A stretch of 64,000 nt of DNA from Faecalibacterium gallinarum (GCF_022180365.1 NZ_BQKV01000018.1:52045-116044); one strand, 5' to 3'; shown: positions 27,518-35,374, counted from the first letter of the stretch. Translations and numbers: made by a program. Notes: generated by a model from the letters alone, not told the origin.

Positions 27518-28099
27518 TTACAGCGCCCAGACCTGGGGGTTGGTGGCCGAAACCGCCACCGCCCCCGCCGAAAGGGCGGTGATCACATCCTCTTTGTCCT
27601 GGATCAGGCCGCCCGCGATCACCGGTTTGCCGGTGGAGTCGGCCACCTGGCGGATGATCTTGGGCATCAGGCCGGGCAGCACCTCCACCAGATCCGCCGC
27701 CCCACGGCTGAACTGGGCGACGCTCTGCATGGCCATGGAATCCAGGAGGAAAAACCGCTGGATGGACACCAGCCCCAGTTCCCGCCCCCGGCGGGTCAGG
27801 GCGGCTTTGGTGGAGATGATTCCATCCGCCCGGGTGGTCTGGGCGATAAAGTCCACCGCCACCTCCTTCGGGGCCAGGCCCTCCACCATATCCAGGTGGA
27901 CAAAGGCCAGTTTGCCCGCCTGGCGAATCCGCTCGATCAGCGGCCCCACGGTGAGGATGGTGCTGTACAGCAGGAAAACAACCTTCACATCGCTTTTCAG
28001 GGCCAGCTCCAGCTCGGCGTCGTTTTTCACCGACGCGGCAATGGGCTGGGCGTCCAGCGCCGTCAAAAGGGTTTCCAGTTTTTCATTTGTCTCTTTCAA
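27518..28099 (-). CDS. glpP: Glycerol-3-phosphate-responsive antiterminator
   Basis: A 193-residue RNA-binding antiterminator of the GlpP family with a TIM-barrel-like fold. Family motifs include AFVHLDMVEGLAPKEVAVDFI, ADGIISTKAALTRRGRELGL, QRFFLLDS and a C-terminal GKPVIAGGLIQDKEDV phosphate-binding segment. It should bind glycerol-3-phosphate and let RNA polymerase pass the leader terminator at 24322 of the facing operon. The start is a TTG with GGGGGGAGAGCAT before it. It follows the AEC permease gene by 15 bp on the same strand. Confidence 0.93.
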   Translation of the reverse strand: MKETNEKLETLLTALDAQPIAASVKNDAELELALKSDVKVVFLLYSTILTVGPLIERIRQAGKLAFVHLDMVEGLAPKEVAVDFIAQTTRADGIISTKAALTRRGRELGLVSIQRFFLLDSMAMQSVAQFSRGAADLVEVLPGLMPKIIRQVADSTGKPVIAGGLIQDKEDVITALSAGAVAVSATNPQVWAL

Positions 28100-28114
28100 A
28101 TGCTCTCCCCCCTA

Positions 28115-29026
28115 TTACAAAATCACCAGCAAAGAACTCACAATCAGGGCGATGCTGATGACGATGGAGAAGGAGTTCACGGTGCAGGAAAGGCCGTAGT
28201 CGCTCTTGAGCTGGGCGGTAAAGGCGGGGGCCGCGCTGGCCACCGGGCTCAGGAAGAGAATCACCAGGGCCTGACGGTATTCCGCCGGGAAGGGCAGAAG
28301 CTGATAGGCCAGCACCGCAAAGGCGATGCCCAGCCCATAGCGGACCAAAAGGATCTTCGCCACCGACGCCAGCTGCTCCCGGCTGCAATCCATTCGGAAG
28401 CCCACCCCGATCATCAGCATCGCCAGAAAGGCGTTGGCGTTGGCAACGATGGAGGCATATTCCAGCACCAGCCCCGGCAAAGCGAGATGCAGCGCGGAGA
28501 GAACCGTCATCACCACATAGGTCATCAGGGGCACCGAGCGGCTCATGGCTTTCAGGATGGGCCGCACCGGGAACTGGCCCTCCCGCTCTTTTACGAAGGA
28601 GGCCACGCCATAGGCGCCGCCCAGGCAGATCACGCTGTTGCCCGCGTCAAACAGGCTCACCGCCATGGTGCCGATGGGCCCCAGAAAGGTCTGGGCAAAA
28701 GGCAGAACAAAGTTGCCGATGTTGCACCCGGCGGTGTTCACGATGGCAAAGGCCTGGGTTTCCCGGCCCGCCCGGCGGTTGAGCAGCCAGGCCGCCGCGA
28801 TCAAAAGCACCCCAAAGGAAAAACCCATCAGGGTTAAAACCAGCATGGAGCCGTCCAGAGTGTTCCCCGCAAAGCTCACCACAATCGCCGCCGTCAGGGT
28901 GATCTTGATGACGATTTTGCTCAGCAGAGCGAAATCCTCCTGCTTGAAAAAACCGACCCGCCGCAAAAGACACCCCATCACAATCAGGCCCACAAAACAG
29001 CCGGCCCGTGTCAAGATCGCTTCCAT
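28115..29026 (-). CDS. AEC family (auxin efflux carrier-like) permease
   Basis: A 303-residue membrane protein with about ten helices in two related halves; NTAGCNIGNFVLPF and VASAAPAFTAQLKSDY resemble the broken-helix motifs of AEC carriers. Bacterial members move dicarboxylates such as malate; the substrate here is unknown. The ATG follows GCAGGAGGAATCAAA. It is upstream of glpP in one transcript, an unusual pairing that might hint at a glycerol- or glycerophosphate-linked substrate (inference). Confidence 0.88.
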   Translation of the reverse strand: MEAILTRAGCFVGLIVMGCLLRRVGFFKQEDFALLSKIVIKITLTAAIVVSFAGNTLDGSMLVLTLMGFSFGVLLIAAAWLLNRRAGRETQAFAIVNTAGCNIGNFVLPFAQTFLGPIGTMAVSLFDAGNSVICLGGAYGVASFVKEREGQFPVRPILKAMSRSVPLMTYVVMTVLSALHLALPGLVLEYASIVANANAFLAMLMIGVGFRMDCSREQLASVAKILLVRYGLGIAFAVLAYQLLPFPAEYRQALVILFLSPVASAAPAFTAQLKSDYGLSCTVNSFSIVISIALIVSSLLVIL

Positions 29027-29083
29027 TTTGATTCCTCCTGCGTTTTCCTCAGCTCTGCCCCGGTTCGGGCACAGATCATCCTC

Positions 29084-29112
29084 ATTATAGCAGAAACAAG
29101 GGCGGCTGTCCC
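29084..29112 (-). promoter_or_regulatory. Promoter of the AEC-glpP transcript
   Basis: Minus strand TATAAT with a TGC extended -10; at 17 nt the -35 is GGGACA (weak), lying inside the long inverted repeat at 29104-29135. Confidence 0.6.
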
Positions 29113-29135
29113 CCTGATTTTTCAGGGGGACAGCC
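29104..29135. repeat. Perfect 14-bp inverted repeat overlapping the AEC promoter
   Basis: GGCTGTCCCCCTGA, a TTTT loop, TCAGGGGGACAGCC. No T run follows on the minus strand, and no rightward gene ends before it, so it is not an obvious terminator. It covers the -35 region of the AEC-glpP promoter and may be an operator. Confidence 0.6.
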
Positions 29136-29185
29136 TGTAATTTTATATTCTCTTTTGGCTCTCCCCCGCCCCGGCCGCCGCGGCG

Positions 29186-29226
29186 CAAAAAAGCGGAGAC
29201 CGCCGCTTTCCGCTGCGATCTCCGCT
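29186..29226 (-). terminator. Terminator of the PTS-sulfatase operon
   Basis: Minus strand AGCGGAGA pairs with TCTCCGCT and is followed by TTTTTTGCG, 30 bp after the IIB stop codon. Confidence 0.85.
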
Positions 29227-29255
29227 GTGTTCCCAGAATTTCAGGCAGCCCCTGC

Positions 29256-29555
29256 TCAGCCCATCAGTTTGATAGCGGCTTCCAGGACTTCCTTGCCCTT
29301 CATCATGCCGTAGAGGGCCATATCAATCACCATCACCGGCTTATCGGGGTAGGTCTTGCGGACTTTGTCCAGGTTATAGCGAACCTGGGGTCCCAGCAGG
29401 ATGCAGTCGGCGTCCTTGCCCTTGTCGTTGAGCTCCGACAGGCCGTGGGCGGCGATGGTGCACTCATAGCCCATATTGGCCGCGGCGGCCTGCATCTTCT
29501 GGACCAGCAGGCTGGTGGACATTCCGGCAGCGCAGAACAGAACAATGTTTTTCAT
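29256..29555 (-). CDS. PTS lactose/cellobiose-family IIB component
   Basis: A 99-residue cytoplasmic phosphotransfer protein. MKNIVLFCAAGMSTSLLVQKM contains the phosphorylated Cys8 in the P-loop-like CAAGMSTS. It takes phosphate from IIA and passes it to the sugar bound by IIC. AAAGGAGAAATCACC precedes the ATG. It is the last gene of the operon IIC-sulfatase-IIA-IIB and is followed by a terminator. Confidence 0.95.
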   Translation of the reverse strand: MKNIVLFCAAGMSTSLLVQKMQAAAANMGYECTIAAHGLSELNDKGKDADCILLGPQVRYNLDKVRKTYPDKPVMVIDMALYGMMKGKEVLEAAIKLMG

Positions 29556-29597
29556 GGTGATTTCTCCTTTTTCTCTTATGGATGCACACGGCCCCGA

Positions 29598-29918
29598 TCA
29601 GCCGCGCGAACGATACAGTTCAATGATCTCGGCCGCCAGGTCCTTGACCACCATGGCGTCCATCAGGTGATCCTGTGCGTGGACCATCAGCAGCATCACC
29701 GGGATATGGTCGCCCCGGATCTCCGCCTGGATCATATCGGTCTGGGTGTTGTGGGCCGCCAAAAGCGCCTCGTCACACTCTTTCATCAGCTCGTCGGCCC
29801 GGTCGAAGTTGCCCTTTTTGGCTTCCTGCATGGCCTCCATGGCCAGGCTGCGGGCGTTGCCGCCCTCCACCACCAGGTTCATCACCAGCTCGTCGTACTG
29901 CTCCTGTGAAAATGCCAT
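29598..29918 (-). CDS. PTS lactose/cellobiose-family IIA component
   Basis: A 106-residue helical phosphotransfer protein. MVHAQDHLMDAM near residues 79-90 carries the phosphoryl-acceptor histidine (likely His80), and VVEGGNARSLAMEAM is the family start. It receives phosphate from HPr and passes it to IIB. GAGGAGGTAGCAGAA precedes the ATG. It lies 13 bp after the sulfatase and 42 bp before IIB. Confidence 0.94.
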   Translation of the reverse strand: MAFSQEQYDELVMNLVVEGGNARSLAMEAMQEAKKGNFDRADELMKECDEALLAAHNTQTDMIQAEIRGDHIPVMLLMVHAQDHLMDAMVVKDLAAEIIELYRSRG

Positions 29919-29931
29919 TTCTGCTACCTCC

Positions 29932-31425
29932 TCAGCGTTTGTCCATCTGGCTGGGAACAAAGTCCCCGGTCTCCATATAAAACCGCAGCATCCGGTTCTT
30001 CATCTCCGCCAGCGGCTGGGCGTAGGCCGGATCGTCGATGCAGTTGTGCAGCTCCATGGGGTCTTTTTCCAGATCGTAGAGCTGGTCGGCCTCGTACAGC
30101 CGCAGGATGTATTTCAGTTGGCCCATCCGGATCATGCAGCCCTTGGTGTGGGCGGCGTCGCTCTCGTGCTGGGTGGAGATCCGGGGCCAGTAGGGCGACT
30201 CGGGCCCGTGGAGGGGTTCCATGGCCTGGGTCTCCCCCTTGATCCGTCCGCCCTCGCAGAAGACGGCGTCCCGGTGGGCCCCGCCGGTGGCGATGGTCTG
30301 GCAGAGGGACTGGCCGAACTGGATGTAATCCGGGGTGACCCCCGCCATCTCGTAGACGGTGGCGGGCAGGTCCAAAAGCTGGACCAGGGCCGGATTCCGC
30401 CCCCGGCAGACGGGGGTCCCGGCCGCCGGTTTCACCACCAGGGGCACATTGGTCAGCGGGTCCTCAAAGCTGTTCTGGCATTTTTCTTCGATGCCATAGT
30501 CCCCCGTCAGGTCGCCGTGGTCGCTGAAGACGAAGATGCTGGTATCGTCGTAGACGCCGGTCTCTTTCAGCTTCTCCCGGACAAGGCCCAGCTGGTGGTC
30601 GAACCGGGCCACCATGCCCAGGTAGACTGCCCGCACTTCATTATACTGTTTTTCTTCCCAGTTCTGCAAGTCCTGTTTGGCCCGGATGTCCCGCAGAATC
30701 TCCGCTTTGCCTTCCAGGGTCTCCACATCGGGGCGGCGGGGCGGCAGCTTGTCCCGGTCAATCAGGGAGTACCAGGGTTCCTCGCAGCCATAGGGCGGGT
30801 GCGGGAAGCTGAGGGTGCAATAGAGGAAGAAGGGTTTTGCATCCGGCTGGCGGCTGCGCTCTTCCAGGTAGGCCAGGGCGGCGTTGACGCAGTTCCAGTC
30901 AAAGGATTCATCCAGGGAATGTTCGGGGAACCGGCCCAGGTAGAAGGAGTAGCGGTTATCCACCCCCTGCATCACCGGGACGCACTCGGGGCGGGCGGAC
31001 TCCATCCCGGCCCCAAAGTGAACCTTGCCCCCCTCGACGGCGCTCTTTTCCACCAGATCGCTGCCGTCAAAGAATTTGTCGCAGTAATCGGTCTTGGCCC
31101 AGCTGGAGGGGATCACATCGTTCCGGCCGATCCAAACCACCTCGTACCCGTTCTGCTTCATGGTTTTCAGCAGATTGGGCTCGTCCCGGCGCATCAGGTA
31201 GTGCATGGTGCGGTGGCCGGTGGTGTGGGGGTACAACCCGGTGAGAAAGCTGCACCGGCTGGGCACGCAGACCGGGTTCTGGCAGTAAGCATTGTCGAAG
31301 CTAACGCCCTCCTGTGCCAGTGCATCCAGGTTCGGCGTGCTGGCGGCGGGGTTGCCGGCGTGGGCCATGGAATCCCACCGCATCTGATCCGCCACAAACC
31401 AGAGAATGTTTGGCTTTTTGACCAT
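29932..31425 (-). CDS. Cytoplasmic Cys-type sulfatase
   Basis: A 497-residue arylsulfatase-superfamily enzyme. KPNILWFVADQMRWDSM supplies the metal-binding aspartate and CVPSRCSFLTG at residues 53-63 is the Cys-type sulfatase signature whose first cysteine (Cys53) must be converted to formylglycine; IFVFSDHGDLTGDYG is the downstream metal site. There is no signal peptide, so it acts inside the cell, on a sugar that has entered by the surrounding PTS. The required anaerobic maturase is encoded at 33971. The closest substrate class cannot be told from sequence (sulfated GlcNAc, Gal or uronate all possible). GAGGTGATTGTTCT precedes the ATG. Confidence 0.9.
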   Translation of the reverse strand: MVKKPNILWFVADQMRWDSMAHAGNPAASTPNLDALAQEGVSFDNAYCQNPVCVPSRCSFLTGLYPHTTGHRTMHYLMRRDEPNLLKTMKQNGYEVVWIGRNDVIPSSWAKTDYCDKFFDGSDLVEKSAVEGGKVHFGAGMESARPECVPVMQGVDNRYSFYLGRFPEHSLDESFDWNCVNAALAYLEERSRQPDAKPFFLYCTLSFPHPPYGCEEPWYSLIDRDKLPPRRPDVETLEGKAEILRDIRAKQDLQNWEEKQYNEVRAVYLGMVARFDHQLGLVREKLKETGVYDDTSIFVFSDHGDLTGDYGIEEKCQNSFEDPLTNVPLVVKPAAGTPVCRGRNPALVQLLDLPATVYEMAGVTPDYIQFGQSLCQTIATGGAHRDAVFCEGGRIKGETQAMEPLHGPESPYWPRISTQHESDAAHTKGCMIRMGQLKYILRLYEADQLYDLEKDPMELHNCIDDPAYAQPLAEMKNRMLRFYMETGDFVPSQMDKR

Positions 31426-31498
31426 AGAACAATCACCTCATTATTTGTTTGAAAATCCGTACCCGCCCCAGCTGCCCGCAGGGAAAACGGGCCGGCGC

Positions 31499-32791
31499 TC
31501 AGGCTTTGGCAGACTGCTCTTCGGCCAGGGCCTGTTTATCCACAATGCGGAAGAAGGGGAAGTAGATGGCGAACTGGAGCGCCACCAGAACCACCTGCCA
31601 GAGAGCGGCCTGCCAGCCGCCGGCCAGGAAGCCCGCCATAATCACCGGGGTGCCGGTGGACAGCTGGATTCCGTTCAGGTAGGGCAGGATCCCCACCACC
31701 GTCAGCAGATAGGAGGACAGGAAGCAGGCCAGAGGGCTGAGCAGCATGGGAACGAACATCAGGGGGTTGAGCACCAGGGGCAGGCCGAAGACGATGGGCT
31801 CGGAGATGGAGCAGAGGGCGGGCAGGATGGCGATCTTGCCCAGGGTCTTATACCGCTCGCTCTTGGCCAGCAAGAACATGCAGACCGCCAGGCCGATGAT
31901 GCCGCCCGAGCCGCCCAGCTGGGCAAAGGTGAACCACCAGGTGTTGGTCAGCAGGTTGGGCAGAGCCTCGCCGGCGGCGTAAGCCTCCAGGTTTTCCAGA
32001 GCGGGGGTCATGTAGAGCATGGAGAGGAAGGCCATGGTGACCATGCCGCCGTGGATGCCGAAGAACCACAAAAGGTTGCAGAACACCAGCAGGATCACAA
32101 AGGTGATGGGGCTGGCGCTGAGGGCGCCCAGAGGAGCACGGAGCAGGCCGTAGATCAGGTCGTTGAGGGTGCCGAAAGAGGTCAGGGTGCACAGCTGGCG
32201 GATCGCCATGACAACCACGGTAATGGAAGCAGCGGGGATGATGGCCGAGAAACCGTTGGCGATCTGGGGAGGCACGCCGTCCGGCATTTTGATGACGATG
32301 TTGTGCTTGACAAAGATATTATAGATATAGGGGATGATTACGCCCAGGATCATGGCGGTGAAGAGGCCCGGGGCGCCAAAATAGGTAGTGGAAATGGCCG
32401 AAGCAACCGCCGTCTCCCCTTCCCCAACGCCCAGAGGAATCACCATCAAAAAGGCAGCCAGGGTGGTAATGCCCACCAGCACCGACTGGCCCTTGCACTC
32501 CAGCTGGTCGGCCATGGCTTTGCCGATGCTGAACACAGCGTACAGCGCCATCATGTTGGTGGTATAGTTGGTAACAGCAGCGATCAGGGGCTTCAGGCCG
32601 ACGGCCGCAATCAGGTTCTGGTAGGGCTCGAAGCTGAAACCAGACAGCAACGACGCAATGGCGCCCACCATAACCACCGGCAGAAGAGACGAAAAACCGC
32701 CGCTGATCGCGCGCAGGATTTTGCTGCTGGACAATTTGCCGGAAAGCGGGATCAGTGTTTTTTCCATGATCGCCTGGAATTTTTCCATCAT
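31499..32791 (-). CDS. PTS lactose/cellobiose-family IIC permease
   Basis: A 430-residue membrane permease with about ten hydrophobic segments; FGIHGGMVTMAFLSML and SISEPIVFGLPLVLNPLMFVPML are typical of cellobiose-family IIC, the latter with the sugar-binding Glu. It imports and, with IIA and IIB, phosphorylates its sugar. It begins MMEKFQAIMEKTLIPLSGKL with AGAGG upstream. It is first in the sulfatase operon, and its promoter carries repeated palindromes shared with the divergent RpiR gene. Confidence 0.93.
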   Translation of the reverse strand: MMEKFQAIMEKTLIPLSGKLSSSKILRAISGGFSSLLPVVMVGAIASLLSGFSFEPYQNLIAAVGLKPLIAAVTNYTTNMMALYAVFSIGKAMADQLECKGQSVLVGITTLAAFLMVIPLGVGEGETAVASAISTTYFGAPGLFTAMILGVIIPYIYNIFVKHNIVIKMPDGVPPQIANGFSAIIPAASITVVVMAIRQLCTLTSFGTLNDLIYGLLRAPLGALSASPITFVILLVFCNLLWFFGIHGGMVTMAFLSMLYMTPALENLEAYAAGEALPNLLTNTWWFTFAQLGGSGGIIGLAVCMFLLAKSERYKTLGKIAILPALCSISEPIVFGLPLVLNPLMFVPMLLSPLACFLSSYLLTVVGILPYLNGIQLSTGTPVIMAGFLAGGWQAALWQVVLVALQFAIYFPFFRIVDKQALAEEQSAKA

Positions 32792-32879
32792 AATGCAATT
32801 CCTCTCTTTACTCAAAGATACAAACTTTTGGGTAATTTTGGGCGGGCCCGCGCGCCCGGCGCCGCCTTTCGACGGGCTC

Positions 32880-32908
32880 AGTATAGCGCGGATTGGAAAT
32901 ATTTTCAA
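32880..32908 (-). promoter_or_regulatory. Sigma-A promoter of the PTS-sulfatase operon
   Basis: Minus strand TTGAAA, 17 nt, TATACT. The -35 and spacer are covered by operator-like palindrome A (32893-32908), so a bound repressor would block it. The leader to the IIC start is about 85 nt. Confidence 0.78.
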
Positions 32909-32949
32909 CGGTTTTCTGGAACATTTTTCAAGTTTGGAAATTCTTCCAA
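32893..32949. promoter_or_regulatory. Three 16-bp operator-like palindromes (A, B, C)
   Basis: A, 32893-32908: TTGGAAATATTTTCAA. B, 32916-32931: CTGGAACATTTTTCAA. C, 32934-32949: TTGGAAATTCTTCCAA (perfect arms). All follow TTGGAAAN2TTTCCAA. Their form resembles RpiR/MurR-type binding sites, and an RpiR gene starts 200 bp away. Confidence 0.7.
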
Positions 32950-33038
32950 ATCGAAGTTCAAAAAGTTGTGAAATCCGATAAATCGTCTTTCTATCAATGG
33001 TTTTATTTCCAAATCAGCCATTCCGGGCGGGGTTTCGA

Positions 33039-33067
33039 TTGCCTTTTTCTTGAAAATGCGGTATGAT
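33039..33067 (+). promoter_or_regulatory. Promoter of the rpiR-like gene
   Basis: TTGCCT, 17 nt, TATGAT. A fourth copy of the palindrome lies just downstream of the -10, suggesting autoregulation. Confidence 0.6.
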
Positions 33068-33079
33068 AAGGGCAGTAAA

Positions 33080-33095
33080 TTGAAAATCTTTCCAA
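33080..33095. promoter_or_regulatory. Fourth operator-like palindrome (D)
   Basis: TTGAAAATCTTTCCAA, the same 16-bp pattern as sites A-C, 12 bp after the -10 of the rpiR promoter, in the region where transcription begins. Confidence 0.65.
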
Positions 33096-33147
33096 AAAGA
33101 TTTTAGGACGATATATTTTTACGGATAAAGAAAGTGAGGCGGGCAGT

Positions 33148-33930
33148 ATGATGGACCCGATTTCTCAGCTGCGGCAGAACTATTCCAACCTGACCAAGTC
33201 CGAGCAAAAGCTGGCGGATTATATTCTGGAGGACCCCCGGCGGCTCCTCTCCGGCAACATCAGCCAGGTGGCCGGCCACGCCGATTCCTCCAACGCGGCC
33301 CTGGTGCGCCTGAGCCAGAAACTGGGGTACAACGGGTTTTCGGAGTTCCGGTTTTCCATGAACCGGTATCTGCTCTCCCACGGGGCCGACGCCTCCCCCA
33401 GCTCGGACCTGGCCAAAGACCCCATGCAGCGGATGATCGACACCTATGTGCAGTACATGAACCAGATCCCCAACTTTGTCCGGCAGGACCAGCTGGAGCA
33501 GATCGCCCGGTCCATCTGCTCGGCCCGGCGGATCATCATTTGGGGGTGCAACCGCACCTATCAGTCGGCACAGCAGCTCTCCCACCGGCTCTGCCGGCTG
33601 GGCATCTTCAACAAATGCACCGACGACTGGGTGGTGATGAGCGATGACGCAGAAATCATGAAAGAGCAGGATTTGTGCATCCTGCTCTCTGTTGCGGGGC
33701 GTGGTTTTGCCGGCCGGGAATCGCTGGTGACTTCGCTGCGCAAGAGCGGCTGCCAAACGCTGCTGATCACCATGAACCCCAAACAGTCCCTGGCCAAAGA
33801 GGTCAATCAGATGTTGGTGCTGCCCTGGATCAGCAACGACACCTCCACCAATTTCTTTGAGGACCAGATCATTATGTACATGGGCCTTGAGCTGCTGTTG
33901 GCGGAGGTGGCCAAGATTTACGAGACCTGA
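33148..33930 (+). CDS. MurR/RpiR family transcriptional regulator
   Basis: A 260-residue regulator with an N-terminal RpiR helix-turn-helix (about 1-77; LTKSEQKLADYILEDP, DSSNAALVRLSQKLGYNGFSEFR) and a C-terminal SIS sugar-phosphate-binding domain (about 105-245; RIIIWGCNRTYQSAQQLS). It should sense a phospho-sugar made by the adjacent PTS and control both divergent units through the repeated palindromes. GTGAGG precedes the ATG. The maturase gene follows 40 bp later. Confidence 0.93.
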   Translation: MMDPISQLRQNYSNLTKSEQKLADYILEDPRRLLSGNISQVAGHADSSNAALVRLSQKLGYNGFSEFRFSMNRYLLSHGADASPSSDLAKDPMQRMIDTYVQYMNQIPNFVRQDQLEQIARSICSARRIIIWGCNRTYQSAQQLSHRLCRLGIFNKCTDDWVVMSDDAEIMKEQDLCILLSVAGRGFAGRESLVTSLRKSGCQTLLITMNPKQSLAKEVNQMLVLPWISNDTSTNFFEDQIIMYMGLELLLAEVAKIYET

Positions 33931-33970
33931 GATTCAGGCCAGACACCGTATCAAAAAGGAGAAAGCTCCC

Positions 33971-35110
33971 ATGCAATATGTGAATTTTCTGGTGAAACCC
34001 GCTTCCAGCCTGTGCAATATGCGCTGCCGGTACTGTTTTTATGAGGACGAGGCCGCCAACCGCGCCCAGGCCAGTATGGGGGTCATGTCCGCCCAGACCG
34101 CCGAGCTCTTGATCCGGCAGGCCCTGGAAACGGTGGATTTCAACGGCCAGATCAGCTTTGCGTTCCAGGGCGGCGAGCCCACCGTGGCGGGGCTCGGGTT
34201 CTTTGAGAACTTTGTGGAGACGGTCCGCCGCCTGAACACCCGGCGCATCCCGGTGTCCTATTCCATCCAGACCAATGGTCTTGCGCTGGACGGGGACTGG
34301 GCCGAATTCCTCGCCAAGAACCGGTTTCTGGTGGGGCTCTCGCTGGACGGCGACAAAGCGATCCACGACGAGTTCCGGGTGGACGCCGCCGGCAAAGGCA
34401 CCTGGGCCCGGGTGCAGAAAAACCTGGCCCTCCTCCAGAAAGCCGGGGTGGAGTGCAACCTGCTCTGTGTGGTCACCCGCCGCTGTGCCAAAAGCGCGGT
34501 GCGGGTCTACCATGCCCTGCAAAAAACCGGGATTCGGTATCTCCAGTTTATCCCCTGCCTGGACCCTCTGGGCGAGCCCCGGGGCCAGCGGCCCTGGTCC
34601 CTGACGCCGGCGGATTACGGCGCGTTCCTCTGCGCCCTCTTTGACGAGTGGTACCGGGACTGGGAGGCCGGGCGATACACCAGCGTCCGGCTGTTTGACG
34701 ACTACGTCCACCTGGCCATGGGTCTGCCCGCCGGGACCTGCGCCACCAGCGGCAGCTGCGGGGCCTACTTTGTGGTGGAGGCCGACGGCGGGGTTTACCC
34801 CTGCGACTTCTACGTCCTGGACCAGTGGAAGCTGGGCGACCTGCACGAAACCCCTCTGGCCGCCATGGGCAAGAGCGAGCGGGCAAAGCGATTTTTGGCC
34901 GACGGGCTGGAACACCCGGCCCCCTGCGCCGCCTGCCGCTGGCAGTCCCTCTGTTTCGGCGGCTGCAAACGGGACTGGACCACCGACCCCGAGGGCAAAA
35001 CCCAGAATTACTACTGCCCCTCTTTCCAGCGCTTTTTCGCCCACGCGGAGCCCCGCCTGCGGCGGATCGCCGATGCGGAGCGCCGGGCCGCCGCCTACGC
35101 CGCCCGGTAA
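33971..35110 (+). CDS. Anaerobic sulfatase-maturating enzyme (radical SAM, SPASM)
   Basis: A 379-residue radical SAM enzyme that oxidises the active-site Cys (or Ser) of sulfatases to formylglycine without oxygen. CNMRCRYCFYEDE (Cys15, 19, 22) binds the catalytic [4Fe-4S] cluster; FQGGEPTVAG is the SAM GGE motif; the C-terminal SPASM region has GTCATSGSCGAYF, GVYPCDFY, PCAACRWQSLCFGGCKRD and YYCPSF, ligands of two extra clusters. AAAAAGGAGAAAGCTCCC precedes the ATG; the longer upstream frame overlaps rpiR. It modifies the sulfatase encoded on the opposite strand at 29932. Confidence 0.95.
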   Translation: MQYVNFLVKPASSLCNMRCRYCFYEDEAANRAQASMGVMSAQTAELLIRQALETVDFNGQISFAFQGGEPTVAGLGFFENFVETVRRLNTRRIPVSYSIQTNGLALDGDWAEFLAKNRFLVGLSLDGDKAIHDEFRVDAAGKGTWARVQKNLALLQKAGVECNLLCVVTRRCAKSAVRVYHALQKTGIRYLQFIPCLDPLGEPRGQRPWSLTPADYGAFLCALFDEWYRDWEAGRYTSVRLFDDYVHLAMGLPAGTCATSGSCGAYFVVEADGGVYPCDFYVLDQWKLGDLHETPLAAMGKSERAKRFLADGLEHPAPCAACRWQSLCFGGCKRDWTTDPEGKTQNYYCPSFQRFFAHAEPRLRRIADAERRAAAYAAR

Positions 35111-35148
35111 AATCGCCCTATATCGCTTAAACCGCCTGAAAAAACAAG

Positions 35149-35187
35149 CAGCCCGGGAACCAGTTTGACCTGGTTCCCGGGCTTATC
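35149..35187. terminator. Terminator after the maturase gene
   Basis: AGCCCGGGAACCAG pairs with CTGGTTCCCGGGCT and is followed by TATCTTATTT. It converges on the small mgtA-linked gene and may serve both strands. Confidence 0.85.
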
Positions 35188-35352
35188 TTATTTATGGGCT
35201 GCGGGGCTGGTGCGGGGCGGCAGGGCCCAGAAAACCACGTTCATCAAAAGAACCAGCAGCAAAACCAACCCGGTGGCCACCCAAAAGCCGAGGTTCAGCC
35301 CCAGCCAGCTGGTGGTGCCAAAGAGATGCAGCCAGAGATTCGTCCAGTTCAT
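35188..35352 (-). CDS. 54-residue single-pass membrane protein downstream of mgtA
   Basis: A small protein starting MNWTNLWLHLFGTTSWLG, with one strongly hydrophobic helix (about residues 17-45) and a short Pro/Lys-containing tail. AAGGAGGGTTTGCA precedes the ATG, and it lies 22 bp after the MgtA-type gene on the same strand. From memory, small proteins of this kind (Asn-Trp-x-Asn start, FGTT-WLG) often accompany MgtA genes in Clostridia; their role, perhaps stabilising the transporter, is unproven. Confidence 0.75.
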   Translation of the reverse strand: MNWTNLWLHLFGTTSWLGLNLGFWVATGLVLLLVLLMNVVFWALPPRTSPAAHK

Positions 35353-35374
35353 TGCAAACCCTCCTTTTTACAGT

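Noticed and set aside
35149..35187. CRISPR or repeat array suggested by several strong hairpins across the window.
   Set aside because: All are single intrinsic terminators; no regularly spaced direct repeats were seen.
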